This document shows positions 45,839 through 54,917 of a stretch of DNA of 59,665 nt, piece by piece; position 1 is the stretch's first letter; each line of letters starts with the position of its first letter. Position numbers and translations under genes: made by a program. This stretch comes from Ilumatobacteraceae bacterium (lineage in GTDB: Bacteria; Actinomycetota; Acidimicrobiia; Acidimicrobiales; Ilumatobacteraceae), in the NCBI GenBank assembly GCA_013213745.1, contig JABSQH010000015.1, positions 1 through 59,665 on the forward strand. The letters run 5' to 3'. The notes under the pieces were generated by a model, which saw only the letters and a program-made list of their open reading frames with translations, was not told where the DNA came from and ran no database searches.

Positions 45839-46231
45839 GTGATGCGCTATCTCAGCCTCGAGTGGATCGCCGCGCTGACAGCGGAGGTTGCCGCCAACGA
45901 GGCGCTCGGAGAGCTCGCCGAGCGTCATCGGGTCGGGATCACTCAGGTGGTCAGTGACGGGCCCGAGGGCAACGTGACCTATCACCTCAGTGTGGGTGAT
46001 GGAGCGGCAACGTTCGGTGCCGGTCCGGCCGACCCGGAGGACGTCAAGATGGAGCAGAGCTGGGACACCGCCGTGGCTGTTGCCAACGGCGACCTCAACG
46101 CACAGGATGCATTCATCAACGGGCACATTCGGCTGTACGGCGACCAGCAGACGTTGATGGATGCCACACCGGTGTTCGGAGCGTTGGCCGCAGTGTTCGA
46201 GTCGGTTCGCGAGCGGACGCGCTACGAGTAG
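45839..46231 (+). CDS. SCP2-type sterol-transfer domain protein
   Basis: A 130-residue protein of the SCP-2 fold: GNVTYHLSVGDGAATFGAGPADPEDVKM, AVANGDLNAQDAFINGHIRLYGDQQTLM. Such domains bind lipids, fatty acyl-CoA or sterols. The start is GTG 45839 or ATG 45842. It is six bases upstream of the DNA glycosylase gene and probably co-transcribed with it. Confidence 0.8.
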   Translation: MMRYLSLEWIAALTAEVAANEALGELAERHRVGITQVVSDGPEGNVTYHLSVGDGAATFGAGPADPEDVKMEQSWDTAVAVANGDLNAQDAFINGHIRLYGDQQTLMDATPVFGALAAVFESVRERTRYE

Positions 46232-46236
46232 GCGAC

Positions 46237-47094
46237 ATGCCCGAGCTCCCCGAGGTGCAGGCCCACGCGGAGCGGCTCGACAGACGATTCGCTGGACGCT
46301 CGTTACGCCGTTTCGAACTGATCCGTTTCACGGCGCTCAAGACCGCGCGGCCTGCTCCCGACGAGGCCTACGGGCAGCCAGTCCGTCACGTTGGCCGGCG
46401 CGGGAAGTACATCCTGGTCGACATCGAGCCGGTGACGTTCGTGATCCATCTCATGCAAGGCGGTCGGCTGCTCGTCGACACCAAACACTCCAAGAAGCCC
46501 CGCGGCGGCCAAGCGCGTTTCTGGTTCGACGAGCGCCCCGATGTCGACGACGACGCGGCGCTGCTGTTGACCGAGCAGGGCACCGAACGCCGCGCCGGTG
46601 TGTGGACGGTGCCCAGCGAAATGCTCGACGAGTCGCCACCACTGAACCGGCTCGGGCCGGATGCCGCAGACATCACCGCCGATCAGCTCGCCGAGGCGTT
46701 CGCGGCCACGTCGATGCGCGTCCACGGGTTTCTCCGCGATCAGCAGCACATCGCCGGCATCGGACGGCGGCTCGCCAACGAAGTGTGCCATCGAGCCCAG
46801 GTATCGCCGTTCGCCAACACCAAGAAGTTGGGTGCCGACGGAGCCGCGGTGGTGGCGACCGCGATCCACGACGCCATCGACGATGGCTTGAGATACGAGC
46901 GCACGCGAGACGACATGAGCTCGTCGAAGAATCGACCGGGAGGAGTCCACGGGCGCGCCGGCGAGGCGTGCCCGGTGTGCGGTGACACCGTACGCGCCGT
47001 CGAGTACTCCGGGTACACGGTGAACTACTGCCCCACATGCCAGACCGGCGGCAAGGTGCTCGCCGACAACACGACGAGCAAGTTCCTCAAGTAG
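46237..47094 (+). CDS. Fpg/Nei-family DNA glycosylase
   Basis: A 285-residue base-excision repair enzyme: N-terminal PELPEV (Pro2 nucleophile, Glu3), GRRGKYILVDI with the conserved Lys, an H2TH region (FLRDQQHIAGIGRRLANEVCHRA) and a C-terminal zinc finger with CPVCGDT and CPTC pairs. It removes oxidised bases and cuts abasic sites. Whether it is of the Fpg or Nei subtype is not decided. A repeat array starts two bases after its stop. Confidence 0.88.
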   Translation: MPELPEVQAHAERLDRRFAGRSLRRFELIRFTALKTARPAPDEAYGQPVRHVGRRGKYILVDIEPVTFVIHLMQGGRLLVDTKHSKKPRGGQARFWFDERPDVDDDAALLLTEQGTERRAGVWTVPSEMLDESPPLNRLGPDAADITADQLAEAFAATSMRVHGFLRDQQHIAGIGRRLANEVCHRAQVSPFANTKKLGADGAAVVATAIHDAIDDGLRYERTRDDMSSSKNRPGGVHGRAGEACPVCGDTVRAVEYSGYTVNYCPTCQTGGKVLADNTTSKFLK

Positions 47095-47095
47095 T

Positions 47096-47211
47096 GCGAG
47101 CTGAACGCTCGGGTCGTTGGGAGCGCGAGCTGAACGCTCGGGTCGTTGGGAGCGCGAGCTGAACGCTCGGGTCGTTCGCAGACCGAGCGGTACGCTCGGG
47201 CCATGCCCGTG
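47096..47211. repeat. Array of four 29-bp units with central palindromes ahead of deoD
   Basis: Units begin at 47096, 47125, 47154 and 47183. The first two are identical, the third differs at its end and the fourth is diverged. Each holds a dyad: CGAGC-tgaac-GCTCG in units 1-3 (centres 47104, 47133, 47162) and CCGAGCG-gta-CGCTCGG in unit 4 (centre 47191), all exactly 29 bp apart. The last dyad ends three bases before the deoD ATG, where a ribosome site would normally be. Confidence 0.85.
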
Positions 47212-47913
47212 CACCTCCGAGCCGAGCCCGGCCACTATGCCCCCAACGTGTTGTGTCCCGGCGACCCGGTCCGCGCGACCTACATCGCGCAGAAGTTTTT
47301 CGACGATGTCGAGCACGTCAACGCCGAGCGCGGGATGCACGGCTACACCGGAACGTTCAACGGCGAGCCGATCAGCGTCCAGACCACCGGGATGGGCTGC
47401 CCCAGTTCAGGCATCGTGTTCGAGGAACTGGCGATGTTGGGGGCGCAACGGTTGATCCGCGTGGGGACCTGTGGGGGATTGCAAGACGGCATGACGATGG
47501 GCGACACGGTCATCGGCGTCTCGGCGTCGGCCGACGACACGACCCCGCTGCGCTACGCGGACATGGCTGGCTACGCCCCGACCGCATCGTTCGGACTGGC
47601 CGCCACTGCGGTGACACGCAGCGCAGCGTCGGGAACGAACGTCCACGTCGGCCCGATCGTCACGTCAGGTCTGTTCTACGACCCCGACCCGAACACCTTC
47701 GCCCGCTGGAAGCGGCTCGGACACCTCGGTGTCGAGATGGAAGCGGCGATGATGTACACGATCGCCAACGTGAAGGGCATCGAGTCGCTGGCGATGATGA
47801 CGGTGAGCGACTTGCTCGCCGACGACGGTTCGACCGAGCGGATCAGCGACGCCGAGCTCAAGGCCGGCGTCGACCGGATGATGGAGATCGCCTGCGAGGT
47901 GGCGGTGTCATGA
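47203..47913 (+). CDS. deoD: Purine-nucleoside phosphorylase, DeoD type
   Basis: A 236-residue enzyme that phosphorolyses purine nucleosides in salvage. Motifs: phosphate-binding CPGDPVRATYIA, ERGMHGYTGTFNG, RVGTCGGLQDGMTMGD, and the base/ribose site GVEMEAAMMYTIA. The size is typical of hexameric DeoD (about 235). ATG 47203 is chosen at MPVHLRAEPG. No Shine-Dalgarno is visible; a hairpin of the 29-bp array abuts the start codon. Confidence 0.9.
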   Translation: MPVHLRAEPGHYAPNVLCPGDPVRATYIAQKFFDDVEHVNAERGMHGYTGTFNGEPISVQTTGMGCPSSGIVFEELAMLGAQRLIRVGTCGGLQDGMTMGDTVIGVSASADDTTPLRYADMAGYAPTASFGLAATAVTRSAASGTNVHVGPIVTSGLFYDPDPNTFARWKRLGHLGVEMEAAMMYTIANVKGIESLAMMTVSDLLADDGSTERISDAELKAGVDRMMEIACEVAVS

Positions 47914-47968
47914 CCCAACTCTCCCTGTGCCGATGGAACCGCAGCACGGTCTGCAGCGTCCAATCATC

Positions 47969-48421
47969 ATGATGCGGCGCACACTTGCACTCCTTGCGGC
48001 GGGCACGTTGGTACTCGCTGCGTGCGGCGACGACTCCGATTCCGACGGCGGTTCGACGTTGCCTCCGGCCGACACTCCAGCAACGGTCGAGAACCTGTCG
48101 GGACAGACGTTCATCGCCACCGAGATCACCGGGTACTCACTGGTCGAGGGCAGTGAACTCACGATGTCGTTCGATGGCGATCAGCTGAGCGCCAATGCGG
48201 GCTGCAACACCATCGCCGGCGGATACACGCTCGACGGTGGCGAGTTCGCCGGAGGACCATTCGCGATGACCGACATGGCGTGCGAACCGGCGCTCATGGA
48301 TCAAGACCAATGGCTGGTCGATCTGCTGTCGACCGGCCCAGGCATGACCCTCGTCGGGCCCACCCTGACGATCGAGGGCCTCGACGGCGCCGTCGTCACG
48401 ATGACCGCGGAATCGGGCTGA
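47969..48421 (+). CDS. META/HslJ-domain lipoprotein
   Basis: A 150-residue lipoprotein: signal and lipobox LVLAAC (Cys19), an Asp/Ser linker, and one META domain (LSGQTFIATEI, NAGCNTIAGGYTLDGG, MTDMACEPALMDQDQWLVDLL). META proteins are extracytoplasmic and linked to heat or antibiotic resistance in some bacteria; the role here is unknown. ATG 47969 is immediately followed by a second ATG. Confidence 0.85.
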   Translation: MMRRTLALLAAGTLVLAACGDDSDSDGGSTLPPADTPATVENLSGQTFIATEITGYSLVEGSELTMSFDGDQLSANAGCNTIAGGYTLDGGEFAGGPFAMTDMACEPALMDQDQWLVDLLSTGPGMTLVGPTLTIEGLDGAVVTMTAESG

Positions 48422-48492
48422 CACCAACGCTGCGGTGCGGCAAGTGGCCCACAGAGAGCCGCTTCGCTCACCGGTGGTCGTTGGGCCGCCGC

Positions 48493-49479
48493 TCAGATCA
48501 GGTCGAGTTCGGCGACGGCGTCGCGCTCGCTGACGAGCTCGGCGGCGCTGGCGTCGATCTTGCCTCGGCTGTAGTCGTTGATGTCGAGGCCTTGCACGAT
48601 CTCCCACTGTCCGTCGCTGCAGCGGCACGGGAACGATGAGATGATGCCCTCGGGGACGTCGTAGCTGCCGTCGCTCGGCACGGCCATCGACACCCAGTCG
48701 TCGGCGGGCGTGCCGTTGACCCAATCGCGTACGTGATCGACGGCTGCCGATGCTGCCGATGCTGCCGACGATGCGCCGCGGGCCTCGATGATCGCCGCTC
48801 CGCGCTTGGCGACGGTCGGGATGAACGTCGAGTCGTACCACTCGTGGTCTCCGACGAGCTCGGCTGCGTTCTGGCCATCGACCTCGCAGTGATACAGGTC
48901 GGGATACTGCGTGGTGGAGTGGTTCCCCCAGATGGTCATCTGCTTGATCGCCGTCACCGGCTTGCCGGCACGCTGCGCCAGTTGGCTCATTGCCCGGTTG
49001 TGGTCCAAACGAGTCATCGCTGTGAACTGGCCCGGATCGAGCTCAGCTGCATTGCGCTGCGCGATGAGCGCATTGGTGTTCGCCGGGTTGCCGACCACGA
49101 GCACCTTCACGTCGCGCGAGGCCGAACGCGAGAGCGCCTCTCCCTGGGGTTTGAAGATGCCACCATTGGCCGCGAGGAGATCGGAACGCTCCATCCCCGC
49201 CTTGCGCGGCATCGCCCCAACCAAGAGCGCGATGTCGGCGTCGCCGAACGCAACATCGGCATCATCGGTGCAGACGATCGAGTCGAGCACGGGAAACGCA
49301 CTGTCGTCGAGCTCCATCTTCACGCCGTTGAGCGCGTCGAGCGCTGGTGTGATCTCGAGGAGCTGGAGCGACACGGGAGTGTCGGGACCGAGCATCGAAC
49401 CGGAGGCAATACGGAACAGCAGGCTGTAGCCGATCTGGCCAGCAGCACCGGTGACAGCGACACGGACGGGAGTGGTCAT
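48493..49479 (-). CDS. mdh: Malate dehydrogenase
   Basis: A 328-residue NAD-dependent enzyme of the citric acid cycle. NAD fold [19 protein letters not shown], substrate Arg in [27 protein letters not shown], and catalytic His in [12 protein letters not shown]. The GAAGQIGY form and length belong to the MDH group 2 type. ATG 49479 is chosen at MTTPVRVAV. It is convergent with the META gene across 71 bp with no clear terminator. Confidence 0.94.
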   Translation of the reverse strand: MTTPVRVAVTGAAGQIGYSLLFRIASGSMLGPDTPVSLQLLEITPALDALNGVKMELDDSAFPVLDSIVCTDDADVAFGDADIALLVGAMPRKAGMERSDLLAANGGIFKPQGEALSRSASRDVKVLVVGNPANTNALIAQRNAAELDPGQFTAMTRLDHNRAMSQLAQRAGKPVTAIKQMTIWGNHSTTQYPDLYHCEVDGQNAAELVGDHEWYDSTFIPTVAKRGAAIIEARGASSAASAASAAVDHVRDWVNGTPADDWVSMAVPSDGSYDVPEGIISSFPCRCSDGQWEIVQGLDINDYSRGKIDASAAELVSERDAVAELDLI

Positions 49480-49534
49480 GGCGGCGAGCGTAGGCCGATG
49501 CCACCGAGCGGCCAAGCCGGTCGACGCAACTCGC

Positions 49535-51748
49535 TCAGCCGAGGCCGAGCACACGCCCGAGAATCGACGCGTAGAAGTTCTGACCGTCTGGGCGCAGATG
49601 GATGTCGTCTTCGTACAAGCAATTGCCCGGGCACTCGCCCGAGATCGCTTGCCAGTCGATGACACTCACGTTCGAGAAGCGGAATGGCACCGATCTGATC
49701 ATCTCGTTGTTTCCGGCGATCCAGCCGCGCGGGGCCCGGCCGGTCAGCAGGATCACGGTCGGCACGTCGGCCAGATAGCCGAGCATCTCATCGAGCGTGG
49801 CCTGGCTGAATCCGCCATTGGTTCCGAGATGTACGACAACGACCGAGCCGTAGGTGGCGCGGTCGCGCATCAACGACATCGTCGGCAAGAAGTCCTTCAT
49901 CTGACGGCTGATCGCCGCGTCGACCTGGAAGCCGAGCGCGGCGAGTTCCTCGGCTGCGCCGAGCATCACCGAATCGCCCAATGCGATCAGTGGGAACGCG
50001 CCTGTATTCGGCTGGATCTCGAGTTGCTGCAACGCATCGACGGCGCCAACCACACCCAACTGGCGCACCGGAGCAGGCGGAGCGGTGGTTGGCGGCACCG
50101 TCGTTGGCGGCACCGTCGTTGGCGGCGCGGTCGTGGGTGGCGCGGTTGTGGCGGTTGCGGCGGCGTCATCGGTCGTGTTCGCATCCGTGCCAGGTGGCGC
50201 GGCGGCCACCGAGTCCGAGGACCGTGTCGTCGCCGGCGCGATGGTCGTCGCCGGCGCCACGGTCGTTGGCGGGCCGGTCGTTTCGGTGACGATCGTCGGC
50301 AGCGGTGCCGGAGCGGGGAACTCCGCCGCGTCGGGGTCAGGCGAGGCGATTGTGTCGGGGTCGCCGAAGTCGGTCACGAAGGCCTCGTTCTCGTCGAACT
50401 CGGCCGCAATGGCGTTCTGCTTCACCGGGGCAGCGACGAGTGAGCCGATTGCGAACAGCAGCACCGCAAGGGCGATGATCGACACGCTGATCAGCGACGT
50501 GCGAACGCCGGGCGACAGCCGCGTGATGGTCCGACGGGTATCGGCGATGAACGTGCGTCGCCGGACGGGTCGCTCGATCAGCCGGAACGACAGCTCGGTG
50601 AGCGCGACCGTGATCGTCATGGCAACGACGAACTCGCGCAGCGTGAGCGGGCGGCCGGCGACGCCACGGATGATCTGATAGATCGGCCAGTGATAGAGGT
50701 ACAGCCCGTACGAGCGGGTGCCGACCCACCGCATGGCCGAGTTGCCGAGGACGCGGTCGGTGATGCCACCCCGATGTGTCACACCCGCGATCACCATCAA
50801 TGTGGCGATGCCGCAGACGAACAGGCCGCCTTGGAACAGGAACGGGTCGGCGCCTGCCGGCGAAGCCAGGTACACGTTCCAACACATCCAGGCGAAGATG
50901 CCCAGCCCGGCCAACGCCAATGCGTCGAACCAGCGCCCCTTGGTACGGAGCGGGCCGCGCGCGACCGCATACGGCCGCCACACGAGAGCGAACGCAGCGC
51001 CGAGCAACAATCCACCTGCACGGGTGATGGTCGACAGGTACAGCGTGTCGACCTTGGAGATCGGGCGATCGCCGATCCACCAATACGCATCCGGCGTGAT
51101 GTTCGGCTCGCTGATCGGCCCGCCGTAGAACAGCAACGCCACGACCACGGTCACCGCCACCGCCGCGAGGAACAACCAGCGCGCCACCCCAGCGACCCGT
51201 CGCGTTCCCGATCGAGCCAATAGCAGCGCCATGATCAACGGCCACACGAGGTAGAACTGCTCTTCGACGGCGAGGCTCCACAAGTGCCGGAGCGGCGCGA
51301 AATCCCCAGACGAGGTGTATCCGAGCCCCGTCCAGATCTGGTACCAGTTCGACACGTAGAACGTGCCGGCGACAACATCGCCGCGCAGCTGACCGAGGGC
51401 GTCGCGTTCGAAGGCTGCAGTCCACACGACGACGAGGGCCATCATCGTGGTGACCGCTGGGAGCAGTCGGCGGGCCCGTCGGACCCAGAAGTCGCGCAAC
51501 GAGATCCGGTAGGTACGTTCACGTTCGGCGACGAGAAGCAACGTGATCAGGTAGCCCGAGATGACGAAAAACATCTCGACACCGAGAAAGCCCCCGGGCA
51601 ACCACGCCGTGTTGGCGTGGTACACCATGACCGCCACCACCGCGACGGCGCGCATCCCGTCGAGACCGGGCAGATACGGGACGCGACTGATCCCGGTGTC
51701 GAGGCCGGGCGCGACCGGCTGACCGTGCGGCGGGGCGAGGGTCGCCAT
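49535..51748 (-). CDS. Acyltransferase-3 membrane protein with C-terminal SGNH domain (copy 1)
   Basis: A 737-residue OafA/YrhL-type O-acyltransferase. About eleven helices (residues 30-440) start with [21 protein letters not shown] and include [22 protein letters not shown] and [17 protein letters not shown] Thr/Pro-rich linker ([12 protein letters not shown], encoded by 15-bp repeats) leads to an extracytoplasmic SGNH esterase domain with [14 protein letters not shown] and DDIHLRPDG (Ser, Asn, Asp/His of the catalytic set). It would acylate a cell-envelope glycan. The next gene upstream is a paralogue. Confidence 0.88.
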   Translation of the reverse strand: MATLAPPHGQPVAPGLDTGISRVPYLPGLDGMRAVAVVAVMVYHANTAWLPGGFLGVEMFFVISGYLITLLLVAERERTYRISLRDFWVRRARRLLPAVTTMMALVVVWTAAFERDALGQLRGDVVAGTFYVSNWYQIWTGLGYTSSGDFAPLRHLWSLAVEEQFYLVWPLIMALLLARSGTRRVAGVARWLFLAAVAVTVVVALLFYGGPISEPNITPDAYWWIGDRPISKVDTLYLSTITRAGGLLLGAAFALVWRPYAVARGPLRTKGRWFDALALAGLGIFAWMCWNVYLASPAGADPFLFQGGLFVCGIATLMVIAGVTHRGGITDRVLGNSAMRWVGTRSYGLYLYHWPIYQIIRGVAGRPLTLREFVVAMTITVALTELSFRLIERPVRRRTFIADTRRTITRLSPGVRTSLISVSIIALAVLLFAIGSLVAAPVKQNAIAAEFDENEAFVTDFGDPDTIASPDPDAAEFPAPAPLPTIVTETTGPPTTVAPATTIAPATTRSSDSVAAAPPGTDANTTDDAAATATTAPPTTAPPTTVPPTTVPPTTAPPAPVRQLGVVGAVDALQQLEIQPNTGAFPLIALGDSVMLGAAEELAALGFQVDAAISRQMKDFLPTMSLMRDRATYGSVVVVHLGTNGGFSQATLDEMLGYLADVPTVILLTGRAPRGWIAGNNEMIRSVPFRFSNVSVIDWQAISGECPGNCLYEDDIHLRPDGQNFYASILGRVLGLG
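50088..50147. repeat. Tandem 15-bp repeats encoding the PPTTV linker
   Basis: Four 15-bp units begin at 50088, 50103, 50118 and 50133. The first two are identical on the plus strand and the later two diverged. They encode the T/P repeats of the linker in acyltransferase copy 1, so unit-number changes would alter linker length without shifting frame. Confidence 0.75.
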
Positions 51749-51803
51749 GGCGGCATCAAGTATCACCGACCGGATGGCCGGATCGGTGTCACGCCTTCGT
51801 CAA

Positions 51804-51825
51804 GGCTGTAACGCTCGTTACAGCC
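51804..51825. terminator. Palindrome containing the stop codon of acyltransferase copy 2
   Basis: GGCTGTAACG (51804-51813) and CGTTACAGCC (51816-51825) pair around two bases. The gene's TAA (51818-51820) lies in the right arm. The core CTGTAACG...CGTTACAG is the same as in the palindrome at 27408-27446. Confidence 0.7.
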
Positions 51826-53950
51826 CCAGCGCATTGGCGATCAGCGCTGCGTAGTACTCCTGCCCATCAGGACGCAGGTGGATCTGGTCGTCGTACAGAC
51901 ACTCCCCCGGACACGTGTTGACCAGATCGTTCCAATAGAGCGCAGTCGTATTGGGGTTGTTCGCTGCGGCGTTGATGATCAACGCGTTGTTGTCGTCGGC
52001 GTAGTTGTAGCTCGACGGCAGGCTGTTGAGCACGACAATCACGTTCGGTACGCCGGACAACGCGCCCATCATGCGGTCGATCTCGCTTTGGGAGATCGGG
52101 CCGTTGGTCCCGAGGTGAATGACGACGGTGTCGCCGAGGCGACCTTGTTGCTCCAGCGTGAGCACTGCGTCGAGCCCGTTGATGAAGGCGCGGCTCTCGG
52201 TGGCGTCCACGGTGAAGCCGAGTTCCTGTAGCGCGGGAGCAGCGCCGAGCATCACCGAGTCGCCGATCGCCAGCCTGGCGATGCTGGTCGGGGGCGCTGC
52301 AGTTGTCGCCGGCACAGGGGCGACAGTGGTCTCGGGGACCACGACACCATCCGCTGTGGTCTCCTCGGTCAATGAGTCAGCGGCGGTTCCGTCGCCCTCG
52401 GTCTCGACGACGACCGTCTCGCCCGTCGGGTTCTCGGCGACGTCCTGTGTCGCCCCGCCCTCGGTCGGTTCAGGTCCATCGACCGCCCCGCCGCAGGTGG
52501 GATCGTTGATCACGTCGCAGGTCGCCTCTGAGCCGGCGCCGAGCGACTCGGCGACATCGTTCTGCTTCAACTCGGCGGTGGCCAGGCTCGCGCCGGCAAA
52601 CACCGCGAGTGCGGTGCCGACAGCGGCCCCGGTGACCACGGCGCCTCGGCGCGAGGGGTGCCGCGGGTCGCGCATGCTCGTCCACATCCGGCCCAGTGCG
52701 CCCTTACGGATCGGCGTCTCGACGTAGCGGTACGACAACTCGGTGATGATCGCCGTGGCGACCATGGCCAGTGCGAACTCGTGGAACTCGAGCGGCTTGC
52801 CGGCGATGTTGCGGATCAGCTGATAGATCGGCCAGTGGTACAGGTAGAGCCCGTACGAGCGGGTCCCGATCCACAACAACACCGGGATGCTGAGCACCTT
52901 GCTGGTCAGCGCGTGTTGATGCGTCACACCGGCGATCATCATGAGCGTCAGCAGCGAGGCGATGAAGAACCCGCCGCGGAAGAGAAATGGGTCGGCTCCG
53001 TCGATGTCGACGAGCCCGACATACACACACATCGCAGCGATGCCGATGAATCCGATCAGGGCGAATCCGTCGAGCAGGCGTCCTTTGGTGCGCAGCGGGC
53101 CGCGCATCACCGCTACGGGCCTCCAGACGAGCGCGAACGCGGCACCGAGCAACAAGCCACCGGCGCGTGTGATCGTCGACAGGTACAAGGTGTCGACCTT
53201 GGAGATCTCTCGGCCGAAGACGGTCCAGTATTGGTCGGGGGTCAGTTCTGGTGTGCGAATCGGCCCGGGCTGGTAGAGCACGGCCATCAGGACGGTGATG
53301 ACGACCGCCGCCAGGAAGAACCACCGCGCCATCGAGGTCACCCCGCGACTGCCGGCGCGCAGCACGAGCACCATCACGAGCGGCCACACGAGGTAGAACT
53401 GCTCCTCGACCGCAAGGCTCCACAGGTGACGCAGGGGAGCAAAGTCGTTGGGTGCGGTGTACCCGGCACCAGTGAAGATCTGATACCAGTTCGACACGTA
53501 GAAGAACGCGGCGACGACGCCGCCGCGCAGTTTGCCGAGCGCGTCGCGTTCGAACAGCGCCGTCCAGATCGTCAGCAGCGTGATCATCAAGAACAACGCC
53601 GGCAGCAGTCGCCGTGCGCGCCGGATCCAGAACTGCTTCATGTCGACGGTGTCGGAACGCTCCTTCTCGGCCACCAGCAGCAGCGTGATCAGGTAACCGG
53701 AGATCACGAAGAACACCTCGACGCCGAGAAACCCACCCTTCAGCCAGCTCGAGTTGGCGTGGTACACCATCACGGCGACCACGGCGAGCGCACGCATGCC
53801 ATCGAGACCGGGCAGGTACGGCACTCGGCTGATGTCCGGACGGGTTGCGTCCGCACGGCGAGGCGTACCCCCCACCTTCTCGCGCGTGGTCCACGTCGAG
53901 GCGGCAGAGGTGTCGGTGGTCGCGCTCGTCGTCGTGGCGTCTGGGGGCAT
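51818..53950 (-). CDS. Acyltransferase-3 membrane protein with C-terminal SGNH domain (copy 2)
   Basis: A 710-residue paralogue of the next gene with the same plan: [65 protein letters not shown], a Glu/Thr-rich linker, and an SGNH domain ([24 protein letters not shown]). The membrane parts of the two copies are close, but linkers and SGNH domains differ, so they may act on different positions of the same glycan. Its ATG (53950) shares one base with the metF stop. Confidence 0.88.
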   Translation of the reverse strand: MPPDATTTSATTDTSAASTWTTREKVGGTPRRADATRPDISRVPYLPGLDGMRALAVVAVMVYHANSSWLKGGFLGVEVFFVISGYLITLLLVAEKERSDTVDMKQFWIRRARRLLPALFLMITLLTIWTALFERDALGKLRGGVVAAFFYVSNWYQIFTGAGYTAPNDFAPLRHLWSLAVEEQFYLVWPLVMVLVLRAGSRGVTSMARWFFLAAVVITVLMAVLYQPGPIRTPELTPDQYWTVFGREISKVDTLYLSTITRAGGLLLGAAFALVWRPVAVMRGPLRTKGRLLDGFALIGFIGIAAMCVYVGLVDIDGADPFLFRGGFFIASLLTLMMIAGVTHQHALTSKVLSIPVLLWIGTRSYGLYLYHWPIYQLIRNIAGKPLEFHEFALAMVATAIITELSYRYVETPIRKGALGRMWTSMRDPRHPSRRGAVVTGAAVGTALAVFAGASLATAELKQNDVAESLGAGSEATCDVINDPTCGGAVDGPEPTEGGATQDVAENPTGETVVVETEGDGTAADSLTEETTADGVVVPETTVAPVPATTAAPPTSIARLAIGDSVMLGAAPALQELGFTVDATESRAFINGLDAVLTLEQQGRLGDTVVIHLGTNGPISQSEIDRMMGALSGVPNVIVVLNSLPSSYNYADDNNALIINAAANNPNTTALYWNDLVNTCPGECLYDDQIHLRPDGQEYYAALIANALGL

Positions 53951-54804
53951 CAGTCGTGGCGGAGATCGAGCGCAGCGCACACACGTTGCGCCGCGTCTGG
54001 ACGATTGAGCGTATAGAGGTGGATGCCCGGTGCACCCGCGGCGAGGAGTTGGCCGGCGAGGTCGATCGCCACCTCGGTGCCGATCCGCGCCACCTCGGCG
54101 GGATCGTCAGCAGCAGCAATCCGTTCTCCCAGCCATTTCGGAATCTCGGTGCCGTTCATGGCGGCCATCCGCTGGATCGGAGCGAGGTTGGCGATCGGCA
54201 TCACGCCGGGGACCACCGGTTTGTCGACGCCGAGGTCGGATAGCTCGTCGACTAGCCGGATGTAGTGCTCCACTTCGAAGAAGAACTGGGTGACAGCGAA
54301 GTCGGCAACGGAGAGTTTGTCGGCGAGGTGTCGACGGTCGCTCGCCCGGTCGGGTGAGCGCGGGTGCATCTCGGGGTGTGCGGCGACTCCGACGGAGAAG
54401 CAGCCCGGAGCTGCGACGTCGGCGATCAGGTCGCTGGCGAACTGGTAGTCGCCGGCGACGTCGCCGTCCTTTGGCGGGTCGCCACCCAACGCAAGGATGT
54501 TCTCCACCCCGAGACGGCGGTACTCCACGAGCAGCGAGGCGACATCGTCGCGATGGTGACCAACGCACGTGAGATGGGCCATGGGCTCGAGGTCGGTCTC
54601 GCGGCGCATCCAGGTGACGACGTCACCAGTGCGATGTCGATCCGAGCCGCCGGCGCCATAGGTGACGCTGACAAAGTCCGGCTTCAGCGGTTCGACAGCG
54701 GCGATGGTTCGGCCGAGCGTGAGCTGTGCGCCGGCGGTCTTCGGGGGAAAGAACTCGAACGACAGCGTCGGCCCGCTGGCCAGCCGTTCTGCAATCCGAG
54801 CCAT
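53950..54804 (-). CDS. metF: Methylenetetrahydrofolate reductase
   Basis: A 284-residue flavoenzyme that reduces methylene-THF to methyl-THF for methionine synthesis. [13 protein letters not shown] (catalytic Glu region), [34 protein letters not shown], and [13 protein letters not shown] with VPGVMPI are diagnostic. Length matches the bacterial enzyme. Coupling to an acyltransferase by one-base overlap is unusual. Confidence 0.93.
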   Translation of the reverse strand: MARIAERLASGPTLSFEFFPPKTAGAQLTLGRTIAAVEPLKPDFVSVTYGAGGSDRHRTGDVVTWMRRETDLEPMAHLTCVGHHRDDVASLLVEYRRLGVENILALGGDPPKDGDVAGDYQFASDLIADVAAPGCFSVGVAAHPEMHPRSPDRASDRRHLADKLSVADFAVTQFFFEVEHYIRLVDELSDLGVDKPVVPGVMPIANLAPIQRMAAMNGTEIPKWLGERIAAADDPAEVARIGTEVAIDLAGQLLAAGAPGIHLYTLNRPDAAQRVCAALDLRHD

Positions 54805-54917
54805 ACCGGCCCAACGCTATCCGCCCGAAGCGCTCAGGCTCGGACGCCCTCATGTCCGGGCTCAGTCGGCCTCGCGGCCTCTACCTGGCCTCCCGTGCTC
54901 CGGCGGAGCAGATCGTG

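Noticed and set aside
47096-47211. The 29-bp array as a CRISPR
   Set aside because: The units are contiguous with no spacers, only four are present, and there are no cas genes nearby.
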